Positions 19,313-29,519 of a stretch of 64,000 nt of DNA are shown here, in pieces. Every line of letters begins with the position of its first letter. Positions within the stretch are counted from its first letter, which is position 1. A model generated the notes under the pieces. It was not told where the DNA came from and made no database searches. It saw nothing but the letters and a program-made list of their open reading frames with translations. Made by a program: the position numbers and the translations under genes. This stretch comes from Huiozyma naganishii CBS 8797 (taxonomy: Eukaryota; Ascomycota; Saccharomycetes; Saccharomycetales; Saccharomycetaceae), in the NCBI RefSeq assembly GCF_000348985.1, contig NC_035924.1, forward strand, positions 62,001 through 126,000, read 5' to 3'.

Positions 19313-20191
19313 TTATAGTGAGTTTTTGTAAGGGTTGAACTTCTTCTTCGCCTTCATGACCTTTATCCTTTCCTGATCATCCTTGAATTTGTTCAGCAAT
19401 TGGTTGATTTCTTGTTTCTTCCTTTCTCTTACTTGGAACCTGTAGAAATCTTGCTTTGCTTTCTTGTCGACCATTGTCAGGGCCCTGATTTTATTCTCAT
19501 GCTTGGACAAAGGATTGCTGTTCAAAATCTTCTTCCTGATCGAGTTCAAGTTCTTTGTGTTCTTACCAACGACTAGTGTAAACCCATCTTCGTCGACAAT
19601 GGACGTCTGCGCGTTCTCCTGTGCCTCTTGTTCACGAGCCTCAAACAGCGCCAAGTGGGAGTACACTTCTTCCTTCAAGTACTCCAAATTGATTGGTTTG
19701 TAAAAGTTTAGAAATGTGTCCACAGAGGGCGAGTTGTATTCCCAATTTATCCTCTCTTGTTCTTTCTTCACGTTGGAATACTTCTTCAAAGCGTTGAAGC
19801 AGTTGTTGACACTAGACTGGTCGACAAACTTCAGCAGCGCCGTGTTCCTGGGCGTGAACCGTTTTTCGTCCAGGTTCCCAGTGCTCAGCAAGTCAGACGT
19901 GAGCGCGGACAAATCCACTTCGTTAAGCCCAAACTCGTCGTTGTACAGTAAATCCTCAATATGCGACACCGTGTCGTACTTCGAGCATATACTTCCCATA
20001 ACACGCTTCAAAGAATCAACGCTCGTCAGCAATGGTATATTGACCAAGAACAGGCAGTTCAACTCGCTGGCCACCTTCGATTCATGCTTCTTAATGAACA
20101 TGTAGTGGAAGGCCTCCGAGTCCAGTTTCCCGTGCGGTGGCAGCCTGAACGGCACCACCAGAAACCCGTTTTTCATCGAGCTGACACTCAT
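19313..20191 (-). CDS. RRP7: Ribosomal RNA processing protein Rrp7
   Basis: A 292-residue nucleolar component of the UTP-C complex of the small-subunit processome, needed for 18S rRNA maturation. It matches yeast Rrp7 (297) across its length. SMKNGFLVVPFRLP is near the start, followed by LLYNDEFGLNEVDLSALTSD, VDEDGFTLVVGKNTKNLNSI and the basic C-terminal block DFYRFQVRERKKQEINQLL. The frame continues upstream of 20191 without an ATG, and MSVSSMKNG aligns with the yeast start. An AAATTTT-type (RRPE-like) motif near 20298 could drive ribosome-biogenesis regulation. It converges with STE50. Confidence 0.94.
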   Translation of the reverse strand: MSVSSMKNGFLVVPFRLPPHGKLDSEAFHYMFIKKHESKVASELNCLFLVNIPLLTSVDSLKRVMGSICSKYDTVSHIEDLLYNDEFGLNEVDLSALTSDLLSTGNLDEKRFTPRNTALLKFVDQSSVNNCFNALKKYSNVKKEQERINWEYNSPSVDTFLNFYKPINLEYLKEEVYSHLALFEAREQEAQENAQTSIVDEDGFTLVVGKNTKNLNSIRKKILNSNPLSKHENKIRALTMVDKKAKQDFYRFQVRERKKQEINQLLNKFKDDQERIKVMKAKKKFNPYKNSL

Positions 20192-20400
20192 AACGCACAG
20201 ACCTCTGGGACTCACACTCGCACAACAAACGACGAGGTACCGATGCACACACGCTACAGAGAGAGGAATTTTGTTCTTAATACACGAAGGTTATCAAATT
20301 TTCCAGTTTGCTCAAAAACATAGAAGGTCACGTGGACGGTTGCCATGGAACACACAAGGTGCGTAGTGGTTTATTCACAGGATGGGGGGTTGCTTTTGAG

Positions 20401-20799
20401 TCAGCTCTTGGTCGGGCCGGCATCTTCATCTGCTTTGGTAGTTTTCAGCACTCTTTCGCTCTCCTTCATGAGCTCGTACAGCTGGACCACCTGGTCCGAC
20501 GACATTTTCTCCAATTGCTGCTGCGACATGGTGCCCTCTTGCCATTTACCGTTGGTGATCATGTGCAGGTAGTCCTGCCAACTGGTCAAGAACCCGACAA
20601 TATGCAGCGGATTATCTATGTTTTGGTGCAAATGGAACTCGCTCTTCACGTACGTATCCCCAACCGATCTTTGCACTTCGGGCAAGTAGCGTCTGTGGGC
20701 CCTTAACAACCTTCTGTACAGGAGCAAGGGTGGCAGCAGCGTCTCGCCGTGGGACGCAAGCCCTCTCTTGAATGTTTCCAATCCAGTACGTTTCAACAT
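20401..20799 (-). CDS. SDH7: Succinate dehydrogenase assembly factor 3 (Sdh7/Acn9)
   Basis: A 132-residue mitochondrial LYR-motif protein. The motif L27-Y28-R29 sits in [17 protein letters not shown]. The family blocks VRSEF-like [18 protein letters not shown] and FLTSWQDYL follow. SDHAF3 proteins help load the iron-sulfur subunit Sdh2 into complex II. In S. cerevisiae this gene (YDR511W) is on chromosome IV near GRX2, in the region that is the duplicated sister of the chromosome III block. Here it lies between RRP7 and HIS4. The start at 20799 is the only ATG that includes the basic presequence. Confidence 0.92.
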   Translation of the reverse strand: MLKRTGLETFKRGLASHGETLLPPLLLYRRLLRAHRRYLPEVQRSVGDTYVKSEFHLHQNIDNPLHIVGFLTSWQDYLHMITNGKWQEGTMSQQQLEKMSSDQVVQLYELMKESERVLKTTKADEDAGPTKS

Positions 20800-20960
20800 A
20801 AAACCTTCAGCGCTTCTACTGTGCTCGAGCTATGTTTATGTATCTCATAGATCTGTTTTATCAGGTTGTCTTTGCTTTTCTATATATATAAATTATAGTC
20901 GTCACGTTTCCTCATACTTAAGCTGGTATGGCTACTTGCTCGAGGCTTCAAGCGGGCGAC

Positions 20961-23303
20961 TCATTGGAACCCCTCTGGCAGTAGGCCCAACTTACTCATT
21001 CTGATCTTGACGGCGTTTCTGTGCCCGTCGAGGCCCTCCACTTTGGCAACGCACATAACGGCCTTACCGATGTTCTCCAGACCTTGCGGCGTAACGTTCT
21101 GCGAGGTGATGAACTTCTGGAAGGTCGATGTGTTGCAGCCACTGTACTGTCTTGCGTAGCCGTATGTTGGCAGCGTGTGGTTGGTCCCGCTCGAGTAGTC
21201 ACCGCACGACTCCGGGGTATACGAACCGACGAAAACGGATCCAGCGTTGTCCACCAAGCCGACGTACTTGTCTGGGTTCTGGATCTGTAAGATCAAATGT
21301 TCTGGTGCGTATTGGTTCGACATGTCGAAGGCCTCCTCGTAGGAGTCGCACTTGATTATGGTGCTGTGGGAGATACATTTACGCACAATTTCCACTCTTG
21401 GTAGTGCCAACGCTTGTTCGTGAACCGCTCTCTGGATCTCGTCTATCTTTGCATCACTCAAGTTGACACCAACAAGAATGACTTGGGAGTCGACACCGTG
21501 TTCAGCTTGAGACAACAGGTCCGAGGCGACAAAATCAGCATCCGCATCCTCGTCTGCAACAACAAGGACTTCGCTGGGCCCCGCTGGCATGTCGATGGAA
21601 CATAGAGCCTGTGTGTCGTTTTGAACGTACATCTTTGCAGCGGTGACAAACTGGTTACCAGGGCCCAAGATCTTATCCACTTTGGGGACAGATTCCGTGC
21701 CGTAGGCCATCGCGGCTACTGCTTGAGCGCCACCGGCGAGGACGATCTTCGAAGCGCCAACTTTTTGGGCAACGTACACGACCTCTGGGGAGACCTTCCC
21801 ATCAGATTTCCTTGGAGGAGTCGCAAAGACGATTTCCTTACATTCTGCCACTTGTGCTGGGACACCCAACATCAGAGCGGTACTTGGCAAAACAGCAGTA
21901 CCACCTGGGATGTAAAGGCCAACTTTCTCGATCGGTCTTGGGAATCTGGAACAGGTGACACCGGGTTGTGTCTCGACGACAAGGGGCTCCGTCTGTAATT
22001 GAGCAGCGTGGAATTTACGAACGTTCTCAATGGACAGGTCCAGTGCCTCCATCATTTCTTCACTCAAATCTTGATAACTCTCCGGTGGGAATGGTGCATT
22101 CATCACTGGGGTGGATAACCGAACGCCATCGAATTTCTCAGTGTATTCGATCAAAGCTTTGTCACCTTTGCTCTTTATGTTGTCAATAATAGGATTGACC
22201 AAGTGCATAATTTCTGTAGTTTTTTGGATCGGTCTTGTTACAGCCTCTTGCACGGCAGCAACGTCCGAGCCCTGGATAACTTTCAGGTGAATCGGAGCGG
22301 AAGAGTCGTCCGTTTTGGTCTCTGGTTTACTTGGCAGAAATTTAGGTTTCGCGTCACCTTTCCTCCTGGTGACTTTCAAGTTCTTTAGGTTCAAGTTGTT
22401 CTCAACTTCGCTTAACGAGACACCGTTGGCAACCAGCTTGGTCAGGGCGAAATAAAACAAGTCGGCTGCCTCCCATGCGAGATTCTCCCTCGAATCGGAT
22501 TCTGTGAGTTCCTCTGCCTCCTCCTTGATCTTGGCGTTCAAAAGCTCTTCATCGTTGAACAGTCTTCTCGTGTAGGACCCCTCAACTGCATTGATCTTCC
22601 TGTCAGCAAGCAGAGCCTCGAGCTCGTAGAGACCGTGCTTGGACTTGCCGAAGCACGATTGGGTACCCAAGTGGCAGAACCCGTCGCCAGCCTGCTGGAC
22701 CACGAACTTCAAAGCGTCGCCATCGCAGTCAATTTCAATAGAGAGCAGCTGCTGAGTGTTACCGGACGTGGCACCTTTGACCCAGATCTCGTTTCTGGAC
22801 CGTGAAAAGTACACGCCGACCTGCTTCTCGATGGAAAGCTTAATAGATTCCGTAGAGGAGTATACGAGTCCAAGCGCCCTGCTGTACTGGTCGACGACCA
22901 ACGTGGTGTACAGTTCGTCCTTTCTATCCGTTCTGATGTTCGCCAAGAGGGCCTCCGTGAAGGAATCCACGGTGATGTCGTCGACGGACTGGACGGAGCT
23001 GGGCACTTCGGCCAAACGTTCCTTGGGGACTGCGTCACCGAGAGCACAATTGGTGTAGACAGTGTTCACCCCATTGTTCAACAGCTGTACAAAATCATCC
23101 TCGGAGAACTGCTCGGGACTGGTCACCAGCAGCGAAACGGTTGCGATTTTCGAGCAAGTGGACTGAACAAACTTCAAAACGTCAGTGACGTTGCTCAATT
23201 GACCTGCGTCGACGACCGCCTCGGGTGCCAACGTCAAAAATGGCTTACTCGCGATCACCTCTTGGTAACCGTTGCCGTATAAAGGAAGCACAGGGAAGCC
23301 CAT
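20961..23303 (-). CDS. HIS4: Trifunctional histidine biosynthesis enzyme His4
   Basis: A 780-residue fusion (S. cerevisiae 799) catalysing steps 2, 3 and 10 of histidine synthesis. Domains in order are a poorly conserved N-terminal segment; phosphoribosyl-AMP cyclohydrolase (about 120-220, SRSRNEIWVKG, DCDGDALKFVV); phosphoribosyl-ATP pyrophosphohydrolase (about 225-310, IKEEAEELTE, WEAADLFYF); and histidinol dehydrogenase (about 345-780, GPGNQFVTAAKMYVQ, DMPAGPSEVLV, SGTNHTLPTYGYARQYSG). It ends KLGLLPEGFQ, like the yeast protein. Gcn4 sites lie upstream. It lies directly downstream of BIK1 on the same strand, as in S. cerevisiae. Confidence 0.97.
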   Translation of the reverse strand: MGFPVLPLYGNGYQEVIASKPFLTLAPEAVVDAGQLSNVTDVLKFVQSTCSKIATVSLLVTSPEQFSEDDFVQLLNNGVNTVYTNCALGDAVPKERLAEVPSSVQSVDDITVDSFTEALLANIRTDRKDELYTTLVVDQYSRALGLVYSSTESIKLSIEKQVGVYFSRSRNEIWVKGATSGNTQQLLSIEIDCDGDALKFVVQQAGDGFCHLGTQSCFGKSKHGLYELEALLADRKINAVEGSYTRRLFNDEELLNAKIKEEAEELTESDSRENLAWEAADLFYFALTKLVANGVSLSEVENNLNLKNLKVTRRKGDAKPKFLPSKPETKTDDSSAPIHLKVIQGSDVAAVQEAVTRPIQKTTEIMHLVNPIIDNIKSKGDKALIEYTEKFDGVRLSTPVMNAPFPPESYQDLSEEMMEALDLSIENVRKFHAAQLQTEPLVVETQPGVTCSRFPRPIEKVGLYIPGGTAVLPSTALMLGVPAQVAECKEIVFATPPRKSDGKVSPEVVYVAQKVGASKIVLAGGAQAVAAMAYGTESVPKVDKILGPGNQFVTAAKMYVQNDTQALCSIDMPAGPSEVLVVADEDADADFVASDLLSQAEHGVDSQVILVGVNLSDAKIDEIQRAVHEQALALPRVEIVRKCISHSTIIKCDSYEEAFDMSNQYAPEHLILQIQNPDKYVGLVDNAGSVFVGSYTPESCGDYSSGTNHTLPTYGYARQYSGCNTSTFQKFITSQNVTPQGLENIGKAVMCVAKVEGLDGHRNAVKIRMSKLGLLPEGFQ

Positions 23304-23638
23304 TTCAGGAGTGTCGATCTGTGTGCGTGCGATGCCTGTAACTGAAGTGCTGTGAATAATTATACAAGTGAACTCAATTGCAAATATGGAAGAGACCAGA
23401 CGTTATATATATGTATGTGTTTGGGTGTGTAGCCCTCTTCCCCTTCCGGTTGAGGGGTGTGAGGGACGTGCGCGACGCGCGGTATGAGTCAACCCTCGAG
23501 TGGACGCTAATCCGTCTGCGTCGCCGAGATCCACGTGATGCTGGAAGCTGTCAGATTACGGCAGCGACGGAAATTAATGATGTGATTACCTGCGGAATTG
23601 TTGCACTGGGCAGAGTCAGAAGTCGGAACCAGAGTGGT
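23304..23638 (-). promoter_or_regulatory. HIS4 promoter with Gcn4 sites
   Basis: The 335-bp gap between the HIS4 ATG and the BIK1 stop holds a perfect palindromic Gcn4 site TGAGTCA at 23485-23491, 182 bp upstream of HIS4. A second TGACTC core (GAGTCA on the plus strand, 23613-23618) lies about 310 bp upstream. TATATATATG at about 23405 can serve as the TATA element. General amino acid control by Gcn4 is well established for HIS4. A CACGTG (about 23533-23538) may add a Cbf1-type site. Confidence 0.75.
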
Positions 23639-24910
23639 TCAGTACTGTGCTGGTGCGGGCTCGCTGGCCGCGTCGGCTGCGCCGTTGTCCTCGTACTGGA
23701 ACGGACAGTCGATGCTCTCGTGGCCGGTCTTCTCACAGAGGACACACCAGAGCTTCCTGCCCGCGGCGGCGTCGACCCGTGTAGGTGGCTCGTACACTGG
23801 CAGCGTGCTGGGGGCGCCGCCACCTGTCCCTGCCCGCGTCTCGAGCTCAGTGACGCGGCGGTGTGCTTCCGCGAGCTGCTGCTTCAAGGTTGCGATTTCC
23901 TCGCTGCTGTCTTTGCTTGGCGTTGCTGCGCTCAGCAGTTCTTTGTTCAGCGCTTGGTACTCTTTTGAGAGCGATTCGTTGTGCATCTTTAACTGGTCGC
24001 GCTCCTTGTCCCATTTGATCCGGGCGTGCTCCATGTCCGTTTTGTAGTGCGTGAGAAACTCTACCTCTCTTTGCAGAGCCGCAACGTCTGCTCCACCGGA
24101 TTGTTGTTGTTGCTGTTGCTGCTCTGTGCGCTTCGCGCTCTCCTTCAATTCTTCATGGAGCTGGCTGACCACCTCGGTCAGTTGCTTGTTCTCCACCTCG
24201 TAGTACTGCAACTGTTTCTTAAAATCGCTCGCTTGCTCCGCCAACTTACCGGTCAATTCTACCTTCTGCGCCTCGAGCAACCGGAGCTGTCTCTCGTACT
24301 CGTCTATCGCAGGCTGGATCTCCTCTAGTACTTGCCGCTGCTCGTTCAGCAGCCGTTCGTACTCCGCCAACCTTCTTCCTTGTTCATCCGTCGTGTGTTG
24401 TGTAGTGGCCCCGACTGCCACTGGTGTGCGTTCCATGTCTATATCAGTATCGCCCCGGTATGGTGTGCCCAAGGACTTTATCGGTGTTGGCGTTCGAGCA
24501 GCATTGTCATCACTATCAATCTTCGCCAAGCCATTGCTCACTTGTCGTCTGATGACAGTCGACCCAGTACTGTCCATACTACTGGACCGATAATTCAACG
24601 ATGCTTGTGGCTGTGGCTGTGGCTGTGGTGGTAGAGTGCCTCTTCTCGAACTGTTCCTCGAGGTTGCCCTCTCTATCAAAGAGGCGACTTTCGCAAGCTG
24701 AATGAACAGCCCACTGTGCGGGTACTCTGTCTCAAAGTACCGCTTTCCATTGAACGTCCCGTCGTTCTTGCCGATGTTGGCCAGCAGATCAACACCCGCG
24801 TAGTAGCCCGGCTTGTTGTCCACCACGCCAACGTACTTCAATTGGCCGCGCCCAACGTTCGGTATCTGTATGAAACAGCCCGTCTTGCTCTCGTACCGTT
24901 GAAGGTCCAT
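23639..24910 (-). CDS. BIK1: Microtubule plus-end protein Bik1 (CLIP-170 family)
   Basis: A 423-residue microtubule plus-end tracking protein (S. cerevisiae 440) that works with Kip2, Bim1 and dynein in spindle positioning and in nuclear fusion at mating. An N-terminal CAP-Gly domain (about 5-75) contains GRGQLKYVGVVDNKPGYYAGVD and FIQLAKV. A long coiled coil (about 180-345) includes a poly-Gln run. A C-terminal CCHC zinc knuckle (C389, C392, H397, C402) follows. Unlike animal CLIP-170 there is only one knuckle, as in yeast Bik1. The protein ends in a short QY tail. Confidence 0.94.
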   Translation of the reverse strand: MDLQRYESKTGCFIQIPNVGRGQLKYVGVVDNKPGYYAGVDLLANIGKNDGTFNGKRYFETEYPHSGLFIQLAKVASLIERATSRNSSRRGTLPPQPQPQPQASLNYRSSSMDSTGSTVIRRQVSNGLAKIDSDDNAARTPTPIKSLGTPYRGDTDIDMERTPVAVGATTQHTTDEQGRRLAEYERLLNEQRQVLEEIQPAIDEYERQLRLLEAQKVELTGKLAEQASDFKKQLQYYEVENKQLTEVVSQLHEELKESAKRTEQQQQQQQSGGADVAALQREVEFLTHYKTDMEHARIKWDKERDQLKMHNESLSKEYQALNKELLSAATPSKDSSEEIATLKQQLAEAHRRVTELETRAGTGGGAPSTLPVYEPPTRVDAAAGRKLWCVLCEKTGHESIDCPFQYEDNGAADAASEPAPAQY

Positions 24911-25589
24911 GACTGTCGGGTAGGTTTGGGGTCAAATGGGGACGCACACAACCGGATCTGGCCCTCCTGGAGGGGTGGCATGGGGTCCACTGACACTATT
25001 AGGCGTATTGTATACAAAATCACTGAAAAATTGCGTATCACTGCAGAGTGGACTCGCGATGAGCACTGAGTCGCAGGATGCAGAGAGGTACAGTTCACGC
25101 TGTGAGTGATACGCACGAGGATAGTGTGTATTGGCTATGTGTTATTACCGGGGGAGATCATCCCGCGAGCTCTACGCTCCAAAAGGACTGCCCCTGATCT
25201 GATTCCCGTATGACATCCGATTCACCTTCCTGTTGCGCGCAATTGAGTGCTACAAAGACGACAATCCATTATCCCAATGGCAAATAAGCGACTACCCGCA
25301 GAGCACTCAACCAACAAGCGGTCCCCACGCGGACAGCCGACCGGCCATCACTACGCCCCCGCCCTCTCCTATTCACGCATCGGTCACGTTATCGCTTCGA
25401 TTTTTCACTGAGCGCCGCATCTCTTCAAACGCAACTTGCTCTTTGTGATAATGGACTGCTGGAATGGGGGTTACAACTCCGGTCCTAGCCTGTCAGCATC
25501 GCTAGAGATAAACTGCTACATGGTCATATAGCACACTGGAATTTGCAAACGATGGAATCTTTCAAGAACAAGCATCCAGGCGTTTATCG
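24911..25589. other. BIK1-BRE4 divergent intergenic region and synteny break
   Basis: This 679-bp region separates BIK1 (chromosome III block) from the inserted BRE4 gene. A PAC-like GCGATGAG is at 25056-25063. No tRNA or transposon remnant that could explain the break is visible. A short open frame from the ATG at 25552 overlaps the start of BRE4 in another frame (see findings). Confidence 0.6.
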
Positions 25590-28500
25590 ATGGTATCTGC
25601 TTGCCAAAAAGTCTATCCCTGCGACAGGATTCTGACGCAGCGGATCTTCAAATCTACAGTGAATACCGCTGTTGCGTTCATCTTTATTCTGATTCCGAAA
25701 GTGAGGGAACATTTGGGTACCGAACCGGCCATGCTGCCCCTGATCTCGGTGATGGTTCACCCGGGGAGAAGGGTGAGCGGCACCATTCAGGGAGCTATCT
25801 ACTGTATCACTGGGCTGATATTCGGTCTGGCGTACTCGATATTCGGGAGGTTTCTTGCACAGCAGTGTATTGGTCCCTCTTGGAGGACTGTCAGTGAGGT
25901 GAACCAGGTTTTGTACAATTACAAGAGATTTGAGGCAGGTTTGGCGATACTGGCGATGTTTGAGACTTTCATGCTGTTTTTCCACGGGTGGATGAGATCC
26001 ATGTCGCACCACTACTTTGGGATTGTCTTCCCACTTTTCCTTGTGGTGCATTTCACTTTCTTGGCGCCACTCACATCAACTCCGGGGATCATCGCAAAAT
26101 CGTTCAGTACCCCGTTCTACATGGGGATAGCCATGTCGCTCTTCTGGAACATTGTATTGTTCCCAGAATTTGGCTCCACGTACCTCGGTAACGCCACTGT
26201 AGGGGCGCTCAACGAGATCCATAAGGACCTCAACGATGCGGTCAAGTTTTTCATATCGTTGGACAACACAGCACCACAACTCTACAAGACTCCGCCGGTC
26301 ACTCTACCGAAATTGTTGAAATATAAGACCGCGATCACGAAGCAAGTAGCAAACTGCGACCTTGTGCTCCAGGAATGCATCTACGAGATCTCTTATTCGT
26401 ACGTCTCGCCATACAGCGTCACGGATATTCTGAAAGTCTACAAAGACATGTCCATATTCATCAATGGTATCGTGAATGCATGCCAATTGCAATTTATTCT
26501 ACTGGGGAGAACAGACACATACTCCAGCGAGGACGTCGAGTTTTACTCCAAGAAGGAGATATCGTTCGCCAACGCGGACAAGCTGTTGTACGTCCTGGAT
26601 CATATCCGCCTACCTATCTTCAACCTGCATAGACAGATGAGCAAGTGCCTCTACGAAGTGTCTGCTCTTATCGCGTACTCATACGATGTCGACTTGAAAA
26701 AAGTTTACCATGACCCAGATCTCTCAGAAGATTTTTGCCCAAGATTGTTGGATAAGAACAGTCTTCAAGCATTGGATCTCAATGCTTCGGTCGCCAGACT
26801 TCAAGAGTTGTTGGAGGAGTTCGACTCCTTTTTTAAACAAGAACTGCTAGACAGTTCGAGAGACTTGCTGACCCCTAACGATGAGATGTTTTTGCTGTCG
26901 TCGTTTTTGATGAATTTCAAAGAGGTCACTAATGAAGCGGTCCGTTTAAATAGCACCATAAAGGATATCTTCCAGTACAGGCTGGATCGAGAGAAGAAGG
27001 GCTGGATGAGAGGAAAAAAACTATGGTTTACTTTTCTCAAGAATTTCCAATCATTGAAGAGGTGGTACGTGGGTAACGCCACGAACGTTACTGAAAATGA
27101 TTCGTTGAAGGGTGTCCTGCACATGGAAGGTGTAACGGAACTGGTGGCCCGCAGACCAACATACGCGGAAAACGAACTACTGATGCAGAAAACTACCACA
27201 CAAAGAACAAGCATCTCCACGAACCAAAGCCTGTTGCCGACTAGCAACGTTGAGCAGGTAACTAGGAGAAAATTCATTAACATTAGAACATCAGTGCTAG
27301 ATTTCATGATTTGGTGTGACAATTTCTACAAAAGATCCAGGGACCACTTCCGGTTTGGATTCCAAGTCGCTTTAGCCTTGATGCTTGCCTCGTTTCCTAT
27401 GTTTGTTCCATCTATACGGCATTGGTACATCGACTATCGGGGTGCATGGATTGGTTTCGTGTGCATCCTATGTCTGGAGCCCTCGGTAGGTGGCACCTTC
27501 TGGGTGTTTTTCCTAAGAGCAGTTGGGGTGGTCACCGGCGCTGTATGGGGGCTTGTGTCGTACTATGCGGGGACGCATCAGAAGGATCCGTACTTGGAGG
27601 TTGTCATCACCTTGTTTGGTGCAGTTCCTGGGTTTTACTTCCTACTGGGTACACCGTACGTCAAAGCTGCCATTATTCAAATCATCAGTATTTATATTGT
27701 GATGGCTGCAGCTATCATTCCCTCGTCAGTACCCGGAGGGATTGTGGTTAACTTCGCCAAAAGATGTCTTGCAGTAGCATATGGAGGTGGTGCAGCACTT
27801 CTTGTACAAGTGTTTGTGTTTCCTATCAAGGCAAGGGATCAGCTCAATGAGGAAGTTGCATTTGTTTGCGGGTGTATTTCAGAACTAGAGTTGATATACG
27901 CAACTAATCTAGAGGGCGAACCGTTTCAGTTGAGCATGGGTGATAAGAAATACGAGAGGATGGTTAAGATTTCGAACTCAGCAAAGGCTGCTCTAAGCCG
28001 TGCTGAAGCCTTCAACAAACTGACCAGGCAGGAACCAAGGTTACGGGGGAGCTTTACCGAACTGGAAAAGATCTTCACCCAAATTATCTTCATCCAACGC
28101 CAGATTGTTGAGAGGATGGATACTGTGGCTCTTATTCGAAAGCAGTATGGGAGCGCAGTCATCGAAGAGTTGAATAGTACTGTGTATCCTTACCGGAGGC
28201 AGATGGTCGGCAATTTCACATCTTTGATGAGAGCGCTACAAGAGGCTTTCACGACAAGAAGTCCATTGCCTCAGTTCCTGCCTAGCACAAGAGTATCTCA
28301 CCGAAGACTGATCAATAAAGTTCGGCAAATTCTGGAGGTGAGGACGAAAGTTGGTGTGCCGAGGAGGGAAAAAATCATTAAGGATCTATCTCCACTAGAC
28401 GTTGAAACCGAAGATGAGGAGGAAGAGGAGGCGTTGTCCTTCAGTAATCTAAAGGGGACCAAAATGACAAGATCCTCGTCGAACGGAGAGACTTTACCAA

Positions 28501-29189
28501 ACGAGCAAGATTTTCTCTTGAAGGAAAAGTATTTGTCATGGAACGCTTCGAGTGCCGCTATGGAGGAGATTATCGAGTATATGGAGGAGTTGCTGTATTT
28601 AACGAAGTTGGTCGTAGGCGTCAATGAGTTCAAATACGGATTTTTATCGCGTCCGTTGTATGAGGATTGGGCTGCAGAGGCGATCAGGGGATTTGATGAG
28701 TTTATTAAAGGCAAGCTTGCAAGTACTGAAAGTACGTCAAGTGGAAGTAATTCTTCCAACCAGCAGGATGCTGCAAGTGCCCCTCCCTCAGTTAGCCCTC
28801 AACAACCGTCTCTGTTATCTGGTACCGAGGAGGAGAGCATTCGGAGTGGTATATCTTCAACAATCGAAGAAAAACCTGTGCCCTTGAATGCAGGTAACTT
28901 GAACAAAGAAGATGGAAATTTCATAAGTAGGAGACAATCACTAAATCTAGCCAGGATTGCATCGTCTAGAAAGGGCGAACAGTTACCGAAAAACTTTAGA
29001 GATAGAACGTACTCCATCGGTGGCAGGACTGGACTGGAATTTAGCAAGACCAATCCTTTGAACAGAACGAAAACGCTTGGTGATGCAGATTCGGAATATG
29101 CGGAGAGTGGTGATACATCTGATTCAGACGAAGAATTGCCTCTAGCATTGAGAAGAGTTGTTAACAGGATGACGAAAAAAGGGAATTAA
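25590..29189 (+). CDS. BRE4: Multispan membrane protein Bre4 (aromatic-acid-exporter-like family)
   Basis: A 1199-residue homologue of S. cerevisiae Bre4 (YDL231C, about 1125), an ER-associated membrane protein whose loss gives brefeldin A sensitivity and endocytosis defects. Two hydrophobic modules resemble the two halves of the ArAE/fusaric-acid-resistance fold. The first (about 20-210) begins STVNTAVAFIFILIPKVREHLG and contains VHPGRRVSGTIQGAIY. The second (about 590-760) contains WIGFVCILCLEPSVGGTFWVFF at its start. Long cytosolic loops and a Ser-rich acidic tail (about 1030-1199) complete it. The first in-frame ATG is used, but the N-terminus may be longer through a frameshift. Transport activity has not been shown for Bre4. 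Confidence 0.88.
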   Translation: MVSACQKVYPCDRILTQRIFKSTVNTAVAFIFILIPKVREHLGTEPAMLPLISVMVHPGRRVSGTIQGAIYCITGLIFGLAYSIFGRFLAQQCIGPSWRTVSEVNQVLYNYKRFEAGLAILAMFETFMLFFHGWMRSMSHHYFGIVFPLFLVVHFTFLAPLTSTPGIIAKSFSTPFYMGIAMSLFWNIVLFPEFGSTYLGNATVGALNEIHKDLNDAVKFFISLDNTAPQLYKTPPVTLPKLLKYKTAITKQVANCDLVLQECIYEISYSYVSPYSVTDILKVYKDMSIFINGIVNACQLQFILLGRTDTYSSEDVEFYSKKEISFANADKLLYVLDHIRLPIFNLHRQMSKCLYEVSALIAYSYDVDLKKVYHDPDLSEDFCPRLLDKNSLQALDLNASVARLQELLEEFDSFFKQELLDSSRDLLTPNDEMFLLSSFLMNFKEVTNEAVRLNSTIKDIFQYRLDREKKGWMRGKKLWFTFLKNFQSLKRWYVGNATNVTENDSLKGVLHMEGVTELVARRPTYAENELLMQKTTTQRTSISTNQSLLPTSNVEQVTRRKFINIRTSVLDFMIWCDNFYKRSRDHFRFGFQVALALMLASFPMFVPSIRHWYIDYRGAWIGFVCILCLEPSVGGTFWVFFLRAVGVVTGAVWGLVSYYAGTHQKDPYLEVVITLFGAVPGFYFLLGTPYVKAAIIQIISIYIVMAAAIIPSSVPGGIVVNFAKRCLAVAYGGGAALLVQVFVFPIKARDQLNEEVAFVCGCISELELIYATNLEGEPFQLSMGDKKYERMVKISNSAKAALSRAEAFNKLTRQEPRLRGSFTELEKIFTQIIFIQRQIVERMDTVALIRKQYGSAVIEELNSTVYPYRRQMVGNFTSLMRALQEAFTTRSPLPQFLPSTRVSHRRLINKVRQILEVRTKVGVPRREKIIKDLSPLDVETEDEEEEEALSFSNLKGTKMTRSSSNGETLPNEQDFLLKEKYLSWNASSAAMEEIIEYMEELLYLTKLVVGVNEFKYGFLSRPLYEDWAAEAIRGFDEFIKGKLASTESTSSGSNSSNQQDAASAPPSVSPQQPSLLSGTEEESIRSGISSTIEEKPVPLNAGNLNKEDGNFISRRQSLNLARIASSRKGEQLPKNFRDRTYSIGGRTGLEFSKTNPLNRTKTLGDADSEYAESGDTSDSDEELPLALRRVVNRMTKKGN

Positions 29190-29519
29190 ACTCGCTCTGA
29201 ACAGAACTCAGGTAAATGAGCATGGTGAACATTTTATTGTAAAGCAGTGTATTTAACGTGATGGGTACATATATGAGAAATAGCATATTTCAATAATAAT
29301 GGGAGGTAATTATGCGTGTGCATTTGCATCCATGCCGAACTTGTGTTACAACTAAAGGAGTTTCTGGTTCAGTACTTCATAAAGGTAGTTGTAAAGATGA
29401 GGGAGATATATTCTCGTATCGTGTGTGTTTTTTATTAAAGATGCTTTCATTTGACTTCTCATATATGGGGTCAACCACAAGTATATGAAATTCCACCATT
29501 CCACCAAATGCGTGTGTGC
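29190..29519. other. BRE4-UFD1 convergent intergenic region
   Basis: A 330-bp AT-rich gap between two converging genes. It holds only the two 3' flanks, with TATATGAGA-like and T-rich stretches that could serve as polyadenylation signals. Confidence 0.6.

Noticed and set aside
23378..24047. Plus-strand frames antisense to the BIK1 3' end
   Set aside because: Mirror of GC-rich BIK1 codons; no similarity to known proteins.
24911..25589. tRNA gene or LTR remnant at the BIK1-BRE4 synteny break
   Set aside because: I found no B box (GGTTCGANTCC) or cloverleaf, and no TG...CA-bounded repeat.
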